Of a DNA stretch of 28,384 bases, positions 1 through 8,055 are shown piece by piece. Positions within the stretch are counted from its first letter, which is position 1; every line of letters begins with the position of its first letter. The notes below the pieces were generated by a model, which saw nothing but the letters and a program-made list of their open reading frames with translations, made no database searches and was not told the origin of the DNA. The position numbers were made by a program, and so were the translations under genes. Origin of the DNA: Hyphomicrobiaceae bacterium (GTDB lineage Bacteria; Pseudomonadota; Alphaproteobacteria; Rhizobiales; Hyphomicrobiaceae); the NCBI GenBank assembly GCA_025359005.1, contig JANYHP010000528.1:1-28384 (forward strand). Direction: 5' to 3'.

Positions 1-2
1 TG

Positions 3-302
3 CGAACGATCGCGCTCACGTTCAAGGATCGCCTGCCTTTGATGGCCAATATGGTCGAGGGCGGCCTTACGCCAATCCAGAACACCGCGGCGCTGGATGC
101 GCTCGGCTTCTCACTGGTGATCTTTCCCGGCGGGATCGTGCGTGCGATGGCGCATGCGGCGCAAGCCTTCTACCAAACGCTGCACCGGGACGGCACCACG
201 GACGGCTTCCGCAATCGCATGTTCGATTTCGACGGGCTCAACCGCATCGTCGGCACGCCTGAGATGATCGCGCTCGGCAAAACATACGAGGCTTCAAAGT
301 GA
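3..302 (+). CDS. Isocitrate lyase/PEP mutase family lyase, C-terminal part (5' truncated by window edge)
   Basis: Only the last 99 residues are visible; the reading frame is open from base 3 and enters from outside the window. The segment MVEGGLTP near its start is the conserved strand-loop of the isocitrate lyase/phosphoenolpyruvate mutase superfamily, followed by the family's usual tail (LGFSLVIFPGGIVRAMAHA). Members include 2-methylisocitrate lyase, 2,3-dimethylmalate lyase, oxaloacetate decarboxylase and PEP mutase, so the reaction is probably retro-aldol C-C cleavage or decarboxylation of a substituted malate; the catalytic cysteine loop that would separate these lies upstream and cannot be seen. 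The stop TGA overlaps the GTG start of the next gene (GTGA), so it is translationally coupled to the hydantoinase genes. The family is well supported; the substrate is unknown. Confidence 0.85.
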   Translation, partial: RTIALTFKDRLPLMANMVEGGLTPIQNTAALDALGFSLVIFPGGIVRAMAHAAQAFYQTLHRDGTTDGFRNRMFDFDGLNRIVGTPEMIALGKTYEASK

Positions 303-1978
303 CGCCATCTGCTGTTCTCGATCCTGTCACTTTTGCGATCCTTACCGGCCGTCTCGAGCAAATCGCGGACGAGATGGATGCGACGCTTTATCGATCCGCA
401 TTCAATCCTATCATTGCGGAGGCGCGCGACGCTTGTCACGGCCTCTATCATGCGGAAACCGGCGCCACGATGGTGCAGGGCGCCAAGGGGCTGCCGATCT
501 TCGTCGGGGCCATGGCCTTCGCGGTCAAGGCGGTCATCGACAAGGTCGCGGTCTCCAAGGATCTTGTCGAAGGCGACACCTTCATCTTCAACGACCCCTA
601 TGCGGGCGGCACGCATCTCAACGATTTTCGTCTCGTGCGCCCGCTGATGCGGCGGGGCAAAATATTCGGCTGGCTGGCGTCTGTCGGTCATTGGCTCGAC
701 ATCGGCGGCAATGTGCCGGGGGGGTACAATCCGCGTGCTACAGAATGCTTCCAGGAGGGCGTCATGTTTCCGCCGGTGCGGCTTTACCGCGCGGGCACGC
801 TGCAACAGGACATCGTCGACATCCTGCAGGCCAATACGCGGGTGCCGCGCTCGAACTGGGGCGATCTCAATGGCCAACTGAATGCGCTCGATCTCGGTGA
901 ACGACGATTTCATGCGCTGCTCGACGAATACGGCGATGCTGTCGTCACCGCGGCTCTGGATGCGTCGTCGGCCCGCGCCGAAGCCCTGATGCGGGAGAGC
1001 ATCGCGTCGCTGCCCGATGGCATCTATACCTTCGAGGATTATCTGGACAACGATGGCATCGTCGACGAACCGCTGACCATCGCGTTGGACCTCACCGTTG
1101 CCGGCGACCGGCTGACCCTTGATTTCTCCCGCTCGTCGCCACCCTGCCAAGGTCCCGTCAATATCGCGCGGTCAACGGCCGTTGCCGCGTGCTACGTCGC
1201 GCTCAAACATGTGTTTCCGGCGGTGCCTGCCAATGCGGGCTGTCTGCGACCGATCCAGTTCGACATTCCCGCGACCACGTTCCTCGGCGTTTCGGCGCCG
1301 CGTCCGGTGGCTGGCTACACCGAGGCCATCCTGCGTATGATCGGCGTCGTCTTCGGGGCCATCGCCCAGGCCGATCCAGCGCGCGCCACGGCGGCGCCGT
1401 TCGGAACGATCAATGCACTTTCCCTCAGCGGCCATCGCGCGAACGGCGAACGCTGGGTGATGTTCTCATTCTTCGGCGGCGGGCTTGGTGGAAATCCGCA
1501 GTCCGACGGTCTCAACCACGCGAACAATCCGATCTCCACGGCGACGATGCCACCGGTCGAAATCCTCGAGGCGTCCTATCCGGTGATGTTCACGCAGTGG
1601 GCGCTGCGGCCCGACAGTGCCGGTGCGGGGTGCCATCGCGGCGGGCTCGGCGCGATCTATGAAATCGAGGCGTTGGGGCCGGGCGGAGCGGAAGTCTCGC
1701 TGCTCGGCGAGCGCGGACGCTTCGCGCCATTTGGCGTCGCTGGCGGGAGCGCTGCGCACCTCAACCAGTTCACCTGGGACAGCGATGACGGGCCGCAGCA
1801 TCCGCCCATGGCCTCGAAGGTCACGGGCGTCAGCATCAAGGCGGGACAGCGCGTGCGGCTGGAAACGCCGGGCGGCGGCGGTTGGGGCGATCCGGCCACG
1901 CGCCGCGCCGAGATGATCGCGAGCGATGTGAAGCGCGGGTTCGTCAGTGCGCCGATGGCACAGGGAGTTCGCCGATGA
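299..1978 (+). CDS. hyuB: Hydantoinase B/oxoprolinase family subunit (HyuB-like)
   Basis: 559 residues, the normal length for HyuB. Seen: the family opening (DPVTFAILTGRLEQIADEM), NDPYAGGTHLNDF near residue 100, GHWLDIGGNVPGG near 130-145, and ATECFQEGVMFPPVRLY near 150-165. HyuB partners with HyuA in ATP-dependent cleavage of cyclic amides (N-methylhydantoinase, 5-oxoprolinase); the same subunit family is used by acetone and acetophenone carboxylases, so ATP-dependent carboxylation is the main alternative. The start is GTG at 299, inside the stop of the preceding lyase gene, and the TGA stop overlaps the ATG of hyuA (ATGA), so the subunits are probably made in matched amounts. The protein should be cytoplasmic, as no signal peptide or membrane segment is seen. 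Family certain, substrate not known. Confidence 0.92.
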   Translation: MTPSAVLDPVTFAILTGRLEQIADEMDATLYRSAFNPIIAEARDACHGLYHAETGATMVQGAKGLPIFVGAMAFAVKAVIDKVAVSKDLVEGDTFIFNDPYAGGTHLNDFRLVRPLMRRGKIFGWLASVGHWLDIGGNVPGGYNPRATECFQEGVMFPPVRLYRAGTLQQDIVDILQANTRVPRSNWGDLNGQLNALDLGERRFHALLDEYGDAVVTAALDASSARAEALMRESIASLPDGIYTFEDYLDNDGIVDEPLTIALDLTVAGDRLTLDFSRSSPPCQGPVNIARSTAVAACYVALKHVFPAVPANAGCLRPIQFDIPATTFLGVSAPRPVAGYTEAILRMIGVVFGAIAQADPARATAAPFGTINALSLSGHRANGERWVMFSFFGGGLGGNPQSDGLNHANNPISTATMPPVEILEASYPVMFTQWALRPDSAGAGCHRGGLGAIYEIEALGPGGAEVSLLGERGRFAPFGVAGGSAAHLNQFTWDSDDGPQHPPMASKVTGVSIKAGQRVRLETPGGGGWGDPATRRAEMIASDVKRGFVSAPMAQGVRR

Positions 1979-4047
1979 GCCGACCGAAGTCCGCGCTTGT
2001 CGGGGTCGATGTCGGCGGCACCTTCACCGATCTCGCATTTTTCGACGAAGCGACTGGCCAATTCCGCACCGCCAAGGTGCCATCCAATCGCGGCGATGAA
2101 GCAACCGGGTTCATCACGGGCCTGACGCGCCTCGGGGCGATCGACGCGCTGGCCGCGATCATCCACGGCACCACGGTCGGCACCAACGCACTGTTGGAAC
2201 GCAAGGGCGCGAAGATCGGCATCATCACGACGCCCGGCTTTCGCGACACGCTGGAAATGCGCAGGCGCGACAGGCCGCACACCTGGGGGCTGTGGGGCGA
2301 CTTCACGCCGATCGCCACCCGCGAAATGCGCCTTGAAGTGCCGGAGCGAACGCTCGCCGACGGCACAGTGCGGACACCGGTCGATGTCGAAGCCGTCAAG
2401 GCCGCGGCACTAGACCTGCTCGCTGAAGGCGCCGAAGCGCTCGCCATCGTGTTCGTCAATGCCTACGCAAATCCGAGCAACGAACAGGCCGCTTATCTCG
2501 CCGCACGGTCGGTGTGGCCCAATGCGCACGTCGCGCATTCGGCGCAGATCCTGCCGGAAATCCGCGAATTCGAGCGAACGTCGACAACCGCGATCAATGC
2601 CTATCTGCAGCCGGTCGTCGGCAGCTATCTCAGCAAGCTCGAAGACGAGCTTGCCGCGCGGCGATTCGCGGGCACATTCCATATCGTGCAGTCCAATGGC
2701 GGCGTGATGTCCACCGCGGCGGCGCGGCAATTTCCGGTCCGCACAGCGTTGTCGGGTCCGGCCGCGGGCGTGATCGCCGCTACCGAGATCGCGCGCGTGG
2801 CGGGCTTCTCAGATGTGGTGACAGCCGATCTTGGAGGCACCTCGTTCGATGTATCGCTGGTGGCGGGCGGAAAGCCGGCCCTTGCGGCGCAAACGACGAT
2901 CGACTTCGGACTGGTCGTGCGCACGCCGATGATCGAAATCACGACCATCGGGGCGGGCGGCGGTTCGATCGCGCATGTCGACGCCGGCGGCCTGCTGGGC
3001 GTTGGCCCGGAAAGCGCCGGCTCGCGGCCCGGCCCGGTTGCCTACGGGCAAGGCAACAGCCGCCCCACGCTGACGGACGCCAACATCGTGCTCGGCCGCA
3101 TCAATGCCGAGAAGCCCATTGGTGGTGGCCTGTCACGGCTCGACGTGGAGGCGGCGCGTCACGCCATCGATCTGCATGTCGCCACGCCGCTCGGCCTCAG
3201 CCCCGAAGCGGGGGCCGAGGCCATCGTGCGGGTCGCAAATGCCAGGATGGCCGGTGCGATCCGCCTTGTGTCCATCGAGCGGGGCTTCGACCCGGCACGC
3301 TTCAGTGCCGTCCCATTCGGCGGCGGCGGTGCGTTGCACGTCGGCGCGCTGCTCAAAGATGTCGGCTTGAAATCTGCGCTGGTGCCACGATACCCCGGCA
3401 TCACATCGGCGCTTGGCTGCATCATCGCCGACACGCGCTATGACACCGTCACCACCATCAACCTCGCTCTCGACGATCTGGACGCATCGTCGCTGGACGT
3501 GCGCATGATGAAAACTGGCCGCGCTGCCTATGCCGTCGTCGCCGAATCTGGCCTCACGGTCACCGGCATCGATGTCGCCTACGAACTCGACATGCACTAC
3601 CAGGGCCAAACGCATACAGTCTGTGTGGCACTGCCGGTGACGCTGGCGGCGAACGGCACGTCGATCACTCCAGCACTGACCGCGGCCATCATCCGCGAGG
3701 CGTTTGAAAGCGCATATAGCCGCGCCTTCTCGCGGCTGCTGCCGGGCATCCCCGTGCGCATCGTCAATGTGCGGACCACGGCGACCGGCCGTCGTCCAGC
3801 GTTTGCCCTCAAGGCATTGGCACCGCCGAAATCGGCGAGCATGGATGCCGCGCGGCGGCCCTCGCGACGCGTCTGGTTCGATGGCGGCTGGCGCGAGGCG
3901 ACGATCTGGAGCCGGCTCGAGCTGCCGGTCGGAGCGCTCATCGAGGGGCCGGCCATTCTCGAACAACCCGACGCCACGACGGTCATCGATCCCGGCCTGC
4001 GAGGCACCGTCGATGCATTCGGCAATCTCGTCGTGGAGCGGCACTGA
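1975..4047 (+). CDS. hyuA: Hydantoinase A/oxoprolinase family subunit (HyuA-like, ATP-binding)
   Basis: 690 residues from ATG 1975. An in-frame extension back to 1882 is open but lies inside hyuB, so the overlapping ATG is preferred. The N-terminus has the phosphate-binding signature VGVDVGGTFTD (residues 9-19) of the ASKHA/hydantoinase A fold; ALSGPAAGVIAATEIA (about 258-273) and ADLGGTSFDVSLV (284-296) complete the ATP site. In this family ATP phosphorylates an amide or enol oxygen to drive ring opening (5-oxoprolinase, N-methylhydantoinase) or, in acetone/acetophenone carboxylase relatives, carboxylation. With HyuB it should form a cytoplasmic complex. Its TGA shares one base with the ATG of the isochorismatase-like gene (TGATG). 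Substrate not deducible from sequence alone. Confidence 0.92.
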   Translation: MSRPKSALVGVDVGGTFTDLAFFDEATGQFRTAKVPSNRGDEATGFITGLTRLGAIDALAAIIHGTTVGTNALLERKGAKIGIITTPGFRDTLEMRRRDRPHTWGLWGDFTPIATREMRLEVPERTLADGTVRTPVDVEAVKAAALDLLAEGAEALAIVFVNAYANPSNEQAAYLAARSVWPNAHVAHSAQILPEIREFERTSTTAINAYLQPVVGSYLSKLEDELAARRFAGTFHIVQSNGGVMSTAAARQFPVRTALSGPAAGVIAATEIARVAGFSDVVTADLGGTSFDVSLVAGGKPALAAQTTIDFGLVVRTPMIEITTIGAGGGSIAHVDAGGLLGVGPESAGSRPGPVAYGQGNSRPTLTDANIVLGRINAEKPIGGGLSRLDVEAARHAIDLHVATPLGLSPEAGAEAIVRVANARMAGAIRLVSIERGFDPARFSAVPFGGGGALHVGALLKDVGLKSALVPRYPGITSALGCIIADTRYDTVTTINLALDDLDASSLDVRMMKTGRAAYAVVAESGLTVTGIDVAYELDMHYQGQTHTVCVALPVTLAANGTSITPALTAAIIREAFESAYSRAFSRLLPGIPVRIVNVRTTATGRRPAFALKALAPPKSASMDAARRPSRRVWFDGGWREATIWSRLELPVGALIEGPAILEQPDATTVIDPGLRGTVDAFGNLVVERH

Positions 4048-4661
4048 TGGCGCATACTCCGATCGACCTCCGCACGACGGCGCTGCTGCTTGCCGATCTG
4101 CAGAACGACTTCATCGATCCGAGGGGCGCTTACGCCCGCGGCGGACAATCGGCGCCGGAGATTGTCGCGTTGCCGCACCGCATCAAGCCGCTTGCCGATC
4201 TCATGCGGGCAAGGGGCGCGGTGATCATTGCGACGCAATTCACCTTGGTACCTGGACGCGGCGGCGACCCGATCATCTCGCCGCATCTCAAACGCTTGCG
4301 GCCTTTCCTGAGGGCGGGGGACTTCGCGCCGGGCAGCTGGGGGAATGCAACCGTCGACGCGTTGCAGCCGGTCGATATCGTGGTGGAGAAAGTGGCCTAC
4401 TCCGCATTCTACATGTCGCGGCTCGAGTGGGTTCTGCGCAAGATCGGCATTACTCAATTGCTGGTGGCGGGCATCGTGACCAACGGCGGCGTTGCGTCGA
4501 CGGTGCGCGACGCGCATGTGCGCGACATCGACACCATCGTGCTGGAGGACGGCTGCGCCGCGTTCTCACCGGCCGTGCATGCCACAGCCATCGATGCCTT
4601 GCGTCCGGTCGGGCGTGTCGCCACCATTGCGGAGATTCTCGCGGACGTGGAGGCCGCATGA
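4047..4661 (+). CDS. Isochorismatase-fold (cysteine hydrolase family) protein lacking the catalytic cysteine
   Basis: 204 residues, normal for the isochorismatase-like hydrolase family. Two of the three catalytic positions are visible: Asp17 in LLLADLQNDF and Lys115 in VVEKVAYSAF. The third, normally the nucleophilic Cys in a TN[VI]C context, reads AGIVTNGGVASTVRDA, so it is Gly148. N-carbamoylsarcosine amidase, maleamate amidase and similar amidases need this Cys; the true isochorismatases EntB and PhzD lack it and hydrolyse a vinyl ether. The protein therefore may not be a classical amidase, although the pairing of HyuAB with an isochorismatase-fold amidase is known from N-methylhydantoin/creatinine degradation. 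It overlaps hyuA by 1 nt and the leuC-like gene by 4 nt (ATGA), so it belongs to the same operon. Family firm, reaction open. Confidence 0.88.
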   Translation: MAHTPIDLRTTALLLADLQNDFIDPRGAYARGGQSAPEIVALPHRIKPLADLMRARGAVIIATQFTLVPGRGGDPIISPHLKRLRPFLRAGDFAPGSWGNATVDALQPVDIVVEKVAYSAFYMSRLEWVLRKIGITQLLVAGIVTNGGVASTVRDAHVRDIDTIVLEDGCAAFSPAVHATAIDALRPVGRVATIAEILADVEAA

Positions 4662-6031
4662 ACGCGCGCACGCTGTTCGACAAGATCTGGGATGATCACG
4701 TCGTGGCCACGCGCGACGACGGGGAAGCCTTGCTGTGGGTCGATCGGCATTTCGTTCACGAAGGGTCACACCACGCCTTCCGCACGCTCGATGACCGCAC
4801 GGCGACGGTTGCCGAGCCGGCCCTTACGTTCGGTGTTGCCGATCATTACGTGCCGACGCTTGGGCGCCCGATGATCGTCAACCAGGACATTGCGGGCATG
4901 ATCGACCGGCTGTCCGCCAATGCGCGGAAGCATCGCTTCAGGCTGTTCGATCTCGCCGATCCCAATCAAGGTATCGTGCACGTCGTCGGGCCGGAACTGG
5001 GATTGACGCTGCCCGGACTGCTGATCGTCTGCGGCGATAGCCATACGTCCACGCATGGTGCGTTCGGGGCCTACGCTTTCGGCATCGGTGCTTCCGAAGT
5101 CGCGCATGTATTGACGACGCAGACCCTCTGGCAACGCAAGCCGAAGCGCATGCGCATCACAATCAACGGCACGCTCGGGCCGCACGTCAGCGCCAAGGAC
5201 TTGGCCTTGTCTGTCATCGTCGCGGTCGGAGCCAACGGCGCGCACGGCTACGCCCTTGAATATGCCGGTCGAGCGATCGTCGCGCTCTCGATGGAGGGGC
5301 GGATGACCCTGTGCAACATGTCGATCGAAGCTGGCGCCCGTTGCGCCGTCATTGCGCCCGACGAGGCGACATTCGCCTGGCTGCGCGATCGCACATACGC
5401 GCCGTCGGGGCCGGCGTTCGAGACGGCCATGGCACACTGGCGCACGCTTGCGACCGATGCGGGCGCACGCTTCGAGCGCGAGTTGGCGCTTGATGCAACC
5501 GACATCGCGCCCATGGTCACCTGGGGTACGAGCCCCGACGACGCACTGCCCATAAACGCCTTGGTCCCGATCGATGCGCGTGCCGAAAAACTCGCCTACA
5601 TGGGGCTGACACCTGGCATGCCGCTTGCCGACATCGCGATCGACCGTGCGTTTATCGGCTCGTGCACCAACGGCCGGCTTGATGACCTGCGCGCTGCTGC
5701 TGCTGTTTTACGGGGGCGTTCGGCGCGCGTGCCGGGATTGGTGTCGCCCGGCTCCAGCGCCGTGAAACGCGCCGCCGAAGCCGAAGGCCTCGACCGCGTT
5801 TTCATAGCCGCGGGCCTTACCTGGGCCGCATCCGGGTGTTCGATGTGCGTCGGCATGAACGGCGACCTCCTCGCACCTCTGGAGCGGTGCGCGTCCACGA
5901 CGAACCGGAATTTCCGCGGACGGCAAGGGCCGGGCAGCCGGACACATCTCATGTCGCCGGCCATGGTTGCTGCCGCCGTTGTTACGGGGCGCTTGACGGA
6001 TGTCCGCACACTGCCGCCACTGGAGAGCTGA
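4658..6031 (+). CDS. 3-isopropylmalate/homoaconitate dehydratase-type large subunit (LeuC-like hydro-lyase)
   Basis: 457 residues from ATG 4658, which overlaps the previous stop (ATGA); the frame is open further upstream but only inside other genes. LeuC landmarks: VDRHFVHE (about 28-35), VCGDSHTSTHGAFGAYAFG (about 127-145), FIGSCTNGR with Cys336, and ASGCSMCVGMNGD with Cys394 and Cys397. The three cysteines are the 4Fe-4S ligands, in the same spacing as in Escherichia coli LeuC. It should stereospecifically hydrate/dehydrate a substituted maleate/malate in complex with the adjacent LeuD-like protein. In this operon, with a lyase and hydantoinase genes and no leuA or leuB, a catabolic role is more likely than leucine synthesis; dimethylmaleate or maleate hydratase-type activity and aconitase-like activity are candidates. 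Confidence 0.9.
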   Translation: MNARTLFDKIWDDHVVATRDDGEALLWVDRHFVHEGSHHAFRTLDDRTATVAEPALTFGVADHYVPTLGRPMIVNQDIAGMIDRLSANARKHRFRLFDLADPNQGIVHVVGPELGLTLPGLLIVCGDSHTSTHGAFGAYAFGIGASEVAHVLTTQTLWQRKPKRMRITINGTLGPHVSAKDLALSVIVAVGANGAHGYALEYAGRAIVALSMEGRMTLCNMSIEAGARCAVIAPDEATFAWLRDRTYAPSGPAFETAMAHWRTLATDAGARFERELALDATDIAPMVTWGTSPDDALPINALVPIDARAEKLAYMGLTPGMPLADIAIDRAFIGSCTNGRLDDLRAAAAVLRGRSARVPGLVSPGSSAVKRAAEAEGLDRVFIAAGLTWAASGCSMCVGMNGDLLAPLERCASTTNRNFRGRQGPGSRTHLMSPAMVAAAVVTGRLTDVRTLPPLES

Positions 6032-6034
6032 GAC

Positions 6035-6664
6035 ATGCAACCCGTTACGACCGTCACCGGCATCGCTTGCCCGCTCGGCCTCGCCAACGTCGATACCGAC
6101 CAGATCATCCCAGCGCGCTTCATGGTCCGCTCGCGGGCTGAAGGCTATGGACGCTGTCTGTTCCACGATCTGCGTTTCGATGCCGGCGGCGTGCCGAACG
6201 CGGACTTCGCGCTGAACCAACCGCGCTTTACCGCTGCGCCTGTGCTGGTCGCGCGCGGGAATTTCGGCAGCGGTTCGTCGCGCGAGGCCGCCGTCTACGC
6301 GCTGTGGGACTTTGGTGTGCGGTGCGTGATTGCGCCGTCGTTCGGTGATATCTTCGCGTCGAACGCGACCAAGAACGGCTTGCTGACTGCAACGATCGGG
6401 GAAGCGGAGACCGAGGCGCTGCTCGATTTGCTGTCCGCCAAGGGTGCGCCCGAGGTTACAGTCGACCTTGCAGCGCAGTCTATTACCACTGGCGATCTGC
6501 GCATCACGTTCGCGATCGATCCGACGCGGCGTCTGCAATTGCTGGAAGGCTGGGACGATATCGATCTGACACTGCGTCATCGCGCTGCGATCGATGCATT
6601 CAAGCGCACTCTTGCGTCCACACGACCTTGGGCGGTGCCAACGCCACGTTCGGCTATCGGCTGA
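6035..6664 (+). CDS. 3-isopropylmalate dehydratase-type small subunit (LeuD-like)
   Basis: 209 residues, the bacterial (long) LeuD type. NVDTDQIIPARF (about 18-29), VLVARGNFGSGSSRE (70-84) and CVIAPSFGDIFASN are typical of the swivelling small subunit that closes over the substrate in the LeuCD heterodimer. In leucine-biosynthetic LeuD the signature after SSRE is normally H-A-P-W; here residues 85-88 are A-A-V-Y, which suggests a different substrate. The ATG lies 3 nt after the leuC-like stop, with GGAGAG in the end of that gene as ribosome binding site. It is the last gene of the run; a palindromic repeat follows. Confidence 0.9.
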   Translation: MQPVTTVTGIACPLGLANVDTDQIIPARFMVRSRAEGYGRCLFHDLRFDAGGVPNADFALNQPRFTAAPVLVARGNFGSGSSREAAVYALWDFGVRCVIAPSFGDIFASNATKNGLLTATIGEAETEALLDLLSAKGAPEVTVDLAAQSITTGDLRITFAIDPTRRLQLLEGWDDIDLTLRHRAAIDAFKRTLASTRPWAVPTPRSAIG

Positions 6665-6668
6665 AGCG

Positions 6669-6733
6669 TAGAGCGCTTTGTTTGTCGCATTTTCTGCACC
6701 AAACCGGTGTCCACTTTGGTGGAAAATGCTCTA
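6669..6733. repeat. Rhizobial-type intergenic palindromic repeat
   Basis: Left arm GCATTTTCTGCACCAAA (6687-6703) pairs with right arm TTTGGTGGAAAATGC (6715-6729), leaving a 2-nt bulge and an 11-nt loop; TAGAGC (6669-6674) and GCTCTA (6728-6733) frame the element. From memory, sequences of this form (GCATTTTC...CACCGGT...GAAAATGC) are dispersed between genes in many Rhizobiales genomes; I cannot search to confirm. Its place right after the operon could let it act as an RNA stem that stabilises or ends the transcript. Confidence 0.7.
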
Positions 6734-6858
6734 CACACCGGCCGCGCTGGCGGGGCCGCGATGTCAATTCCCCGGACACGCCGCTGGCCAGCGGTGGCAC
6801 TCCATGTTTATCGTGTAGCGTGCGTTTCCGCTGCCCAGCCCTTCTCCTGCGAGCCACC

Positions 6859-8055
6859 ATGTCCCACAAGCCTGCCTCGTCCGCCCTTGCTCGCTTCACC
6901 GTGCTCGATCTGACCCGCGTTCGCTCGGGGCCGACGTGCGTGCGGCAACTTGCAGACTGGGGGGCCAACGTCATCAAGATCGAGTTGCCCGAGGCGCTGG
7001 ATACCGGCGATCCCATGGGCGGCGCGCGGCATGGCTCGGACTTCCAGAACCTGCACCGAAACAAGCGCGCGCTCACGCTCAACCTGAAATCGCCGCAGGG
7101 GGTCGCCGTCTTCAAGCGCCTCGCAGCGCAGGCCGACGTCATCGTCGAGAACTTCCGGCCAGACGTAAAGGATCGCCTCGGCATCAATTACGCGGCGCTG
7201 AAGAAAGCCAACCCGGGGCTCATCTTTGCCTCCATTTCAGGTTTCGGCGCGGACGGCCCCTATCGCGACAGGCCCGGCTTCGACCAGATCGCGCAGGGCA
7301 TGGGCGGGTTGATGTCGATCACGGGCGAGCCGGGCCGCGGGCCCATGCGCGTAGGCATCCCGATCGCTGATCTCTCGGCGGGCCTGTTCTGCGCCATGGG
7401 CATTCTCGTGGCGCTGCTCGAGCGCGAAAAATCCGGCAAGGGCCAGGAGGTCGAAACGTCGCTGCTTGCCGCCCAGATCTTCATGCTGGACTTCCAAGGT
7501 GCCCGCTGGATCAACGAGGGCGAAGTCCCCAAGCAGGCCGGCAACAACCATCCGACGTCGATCCCCACCGGCGTTTTCAAGACCCGCGACGGCCACATCA
7601 ATATTGCCGCGTCCGGGCAAAGCATGTGGGAGCGGCTGTGCCAGACCATCGGCGCGCCGAAGCTCGCGGTGGCCGATGCCTACAAGTCTGCCAAACTGCG
7701 CTCGGCCAACCGGGATGCGCTGAACGCCGATCTGGAGGTGCATCTCGTCAAGAAGACCAGCGCCCATTGGGTGGAGACCTTGAACGCTGCCGGCGTGCCG
7801 GCCGGCCCCATCAACACCATGGACCAGGTGTTCTCTGACCCCCAGGTGCAGCACCTGGAGCTGGTGGACACGATAGACAGCAAGGATAGTCGGGGCATGG
7901 TGAAACTGGTCCGCCAGCCGGTGCGGCTGTCGCGCACCCCCAGCAAGACAGTCCTGCCGCCGCCCGAGCGCGGCCAGCATTCGGCCAAGATCCTCAAAGA
8001 CTTCGGCTTCACGGGCGATGAGATCAAAGCGCTAAGGGCGGGCGGCGTCGTATAG
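6859..8055 (+). CDS. CaiB/BaiF family (class III) CoA-transferase
   Basis: 398 residues from ATG 6859; the frame is open back to 6628 but the upstream part covers the palindromic repeat. Typical class III features: VLDLTRVRSGPTCVRQLADWGANVIKIE-type N-terminus (shown here only by its start, residues 15-34), VENFRPDVKDRLGI (about 96-109), ISGFGADGPY (126-135), and VGIPIADLSAG with Asp171 at the position of the catalytic Asp169 of formyl-CoA transferase. These enzymes move CoA between carboxylic acids through an aspartyl-CoA anhydride. No acyl specificity can be read; substrates in the family include oxalate, carnitine, malate, citramalate, mesaconate and itaconate. It stands about 190 bp after the LeuCD operon on the same strand, so it could activate a product of that pathway, but this is inference. 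Confidence 0.9.
   Translation: MSHKPASSALARFTVLDLTRVRSGPTCVRQLADWGANVIKIELPEALDTGDPMGGARHGSDFQNLHRNKRALTLNLKSPQGVAVFKRLAAQADVIVENFRPDVKDRLGINYAALKKANPGLIFASISGFGADGPYRDRPGFDQIAQGMGGLMSITGEPGRGPMRVGIPIADLSAGLFCAMGILVALLEREKSGKGQEVETSLLAAQIFMLDFQGARWINEGEVPKQAGNNHPTSIPTGVFKTRDGHINIAASGQSMWERLCQTIGAPKLAVADAYKSAKLRSANRDALNADLEVHLVKKTSAHWVETLNAAGVPAGPINTMDQVFSDPQVQHLELVDTIDSKDSRGMVKLVRQPVRLSRTPSKTVLPPPERGQHSAKILKDFGFTGDEIKALRAGGVV

Noticed and set aside
170..1150. 326-residue open frame on the - strand antisense to hyuB
   Set aside because: It is a mirror frame of a GC-rich real gene; it has no family motif, and the hyuB frame carries clear conserved blocks.
3704..4657. Upstream extension of the leuC-like frame (another 318 codons)
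   Set aside because: It runs through hyuA and the isochorismatase-like gene, has no motif, and the ATG at 4658 gives the exact family N-terminus.
4658..6664. LeuCD as leucine-biosynthesis genes
   Set aside because: No leuA or leuB is nearby, the genes sit in a catabolic operon and the LeuD signature is altered; symbols leuC/leuD were therefore not assigned.
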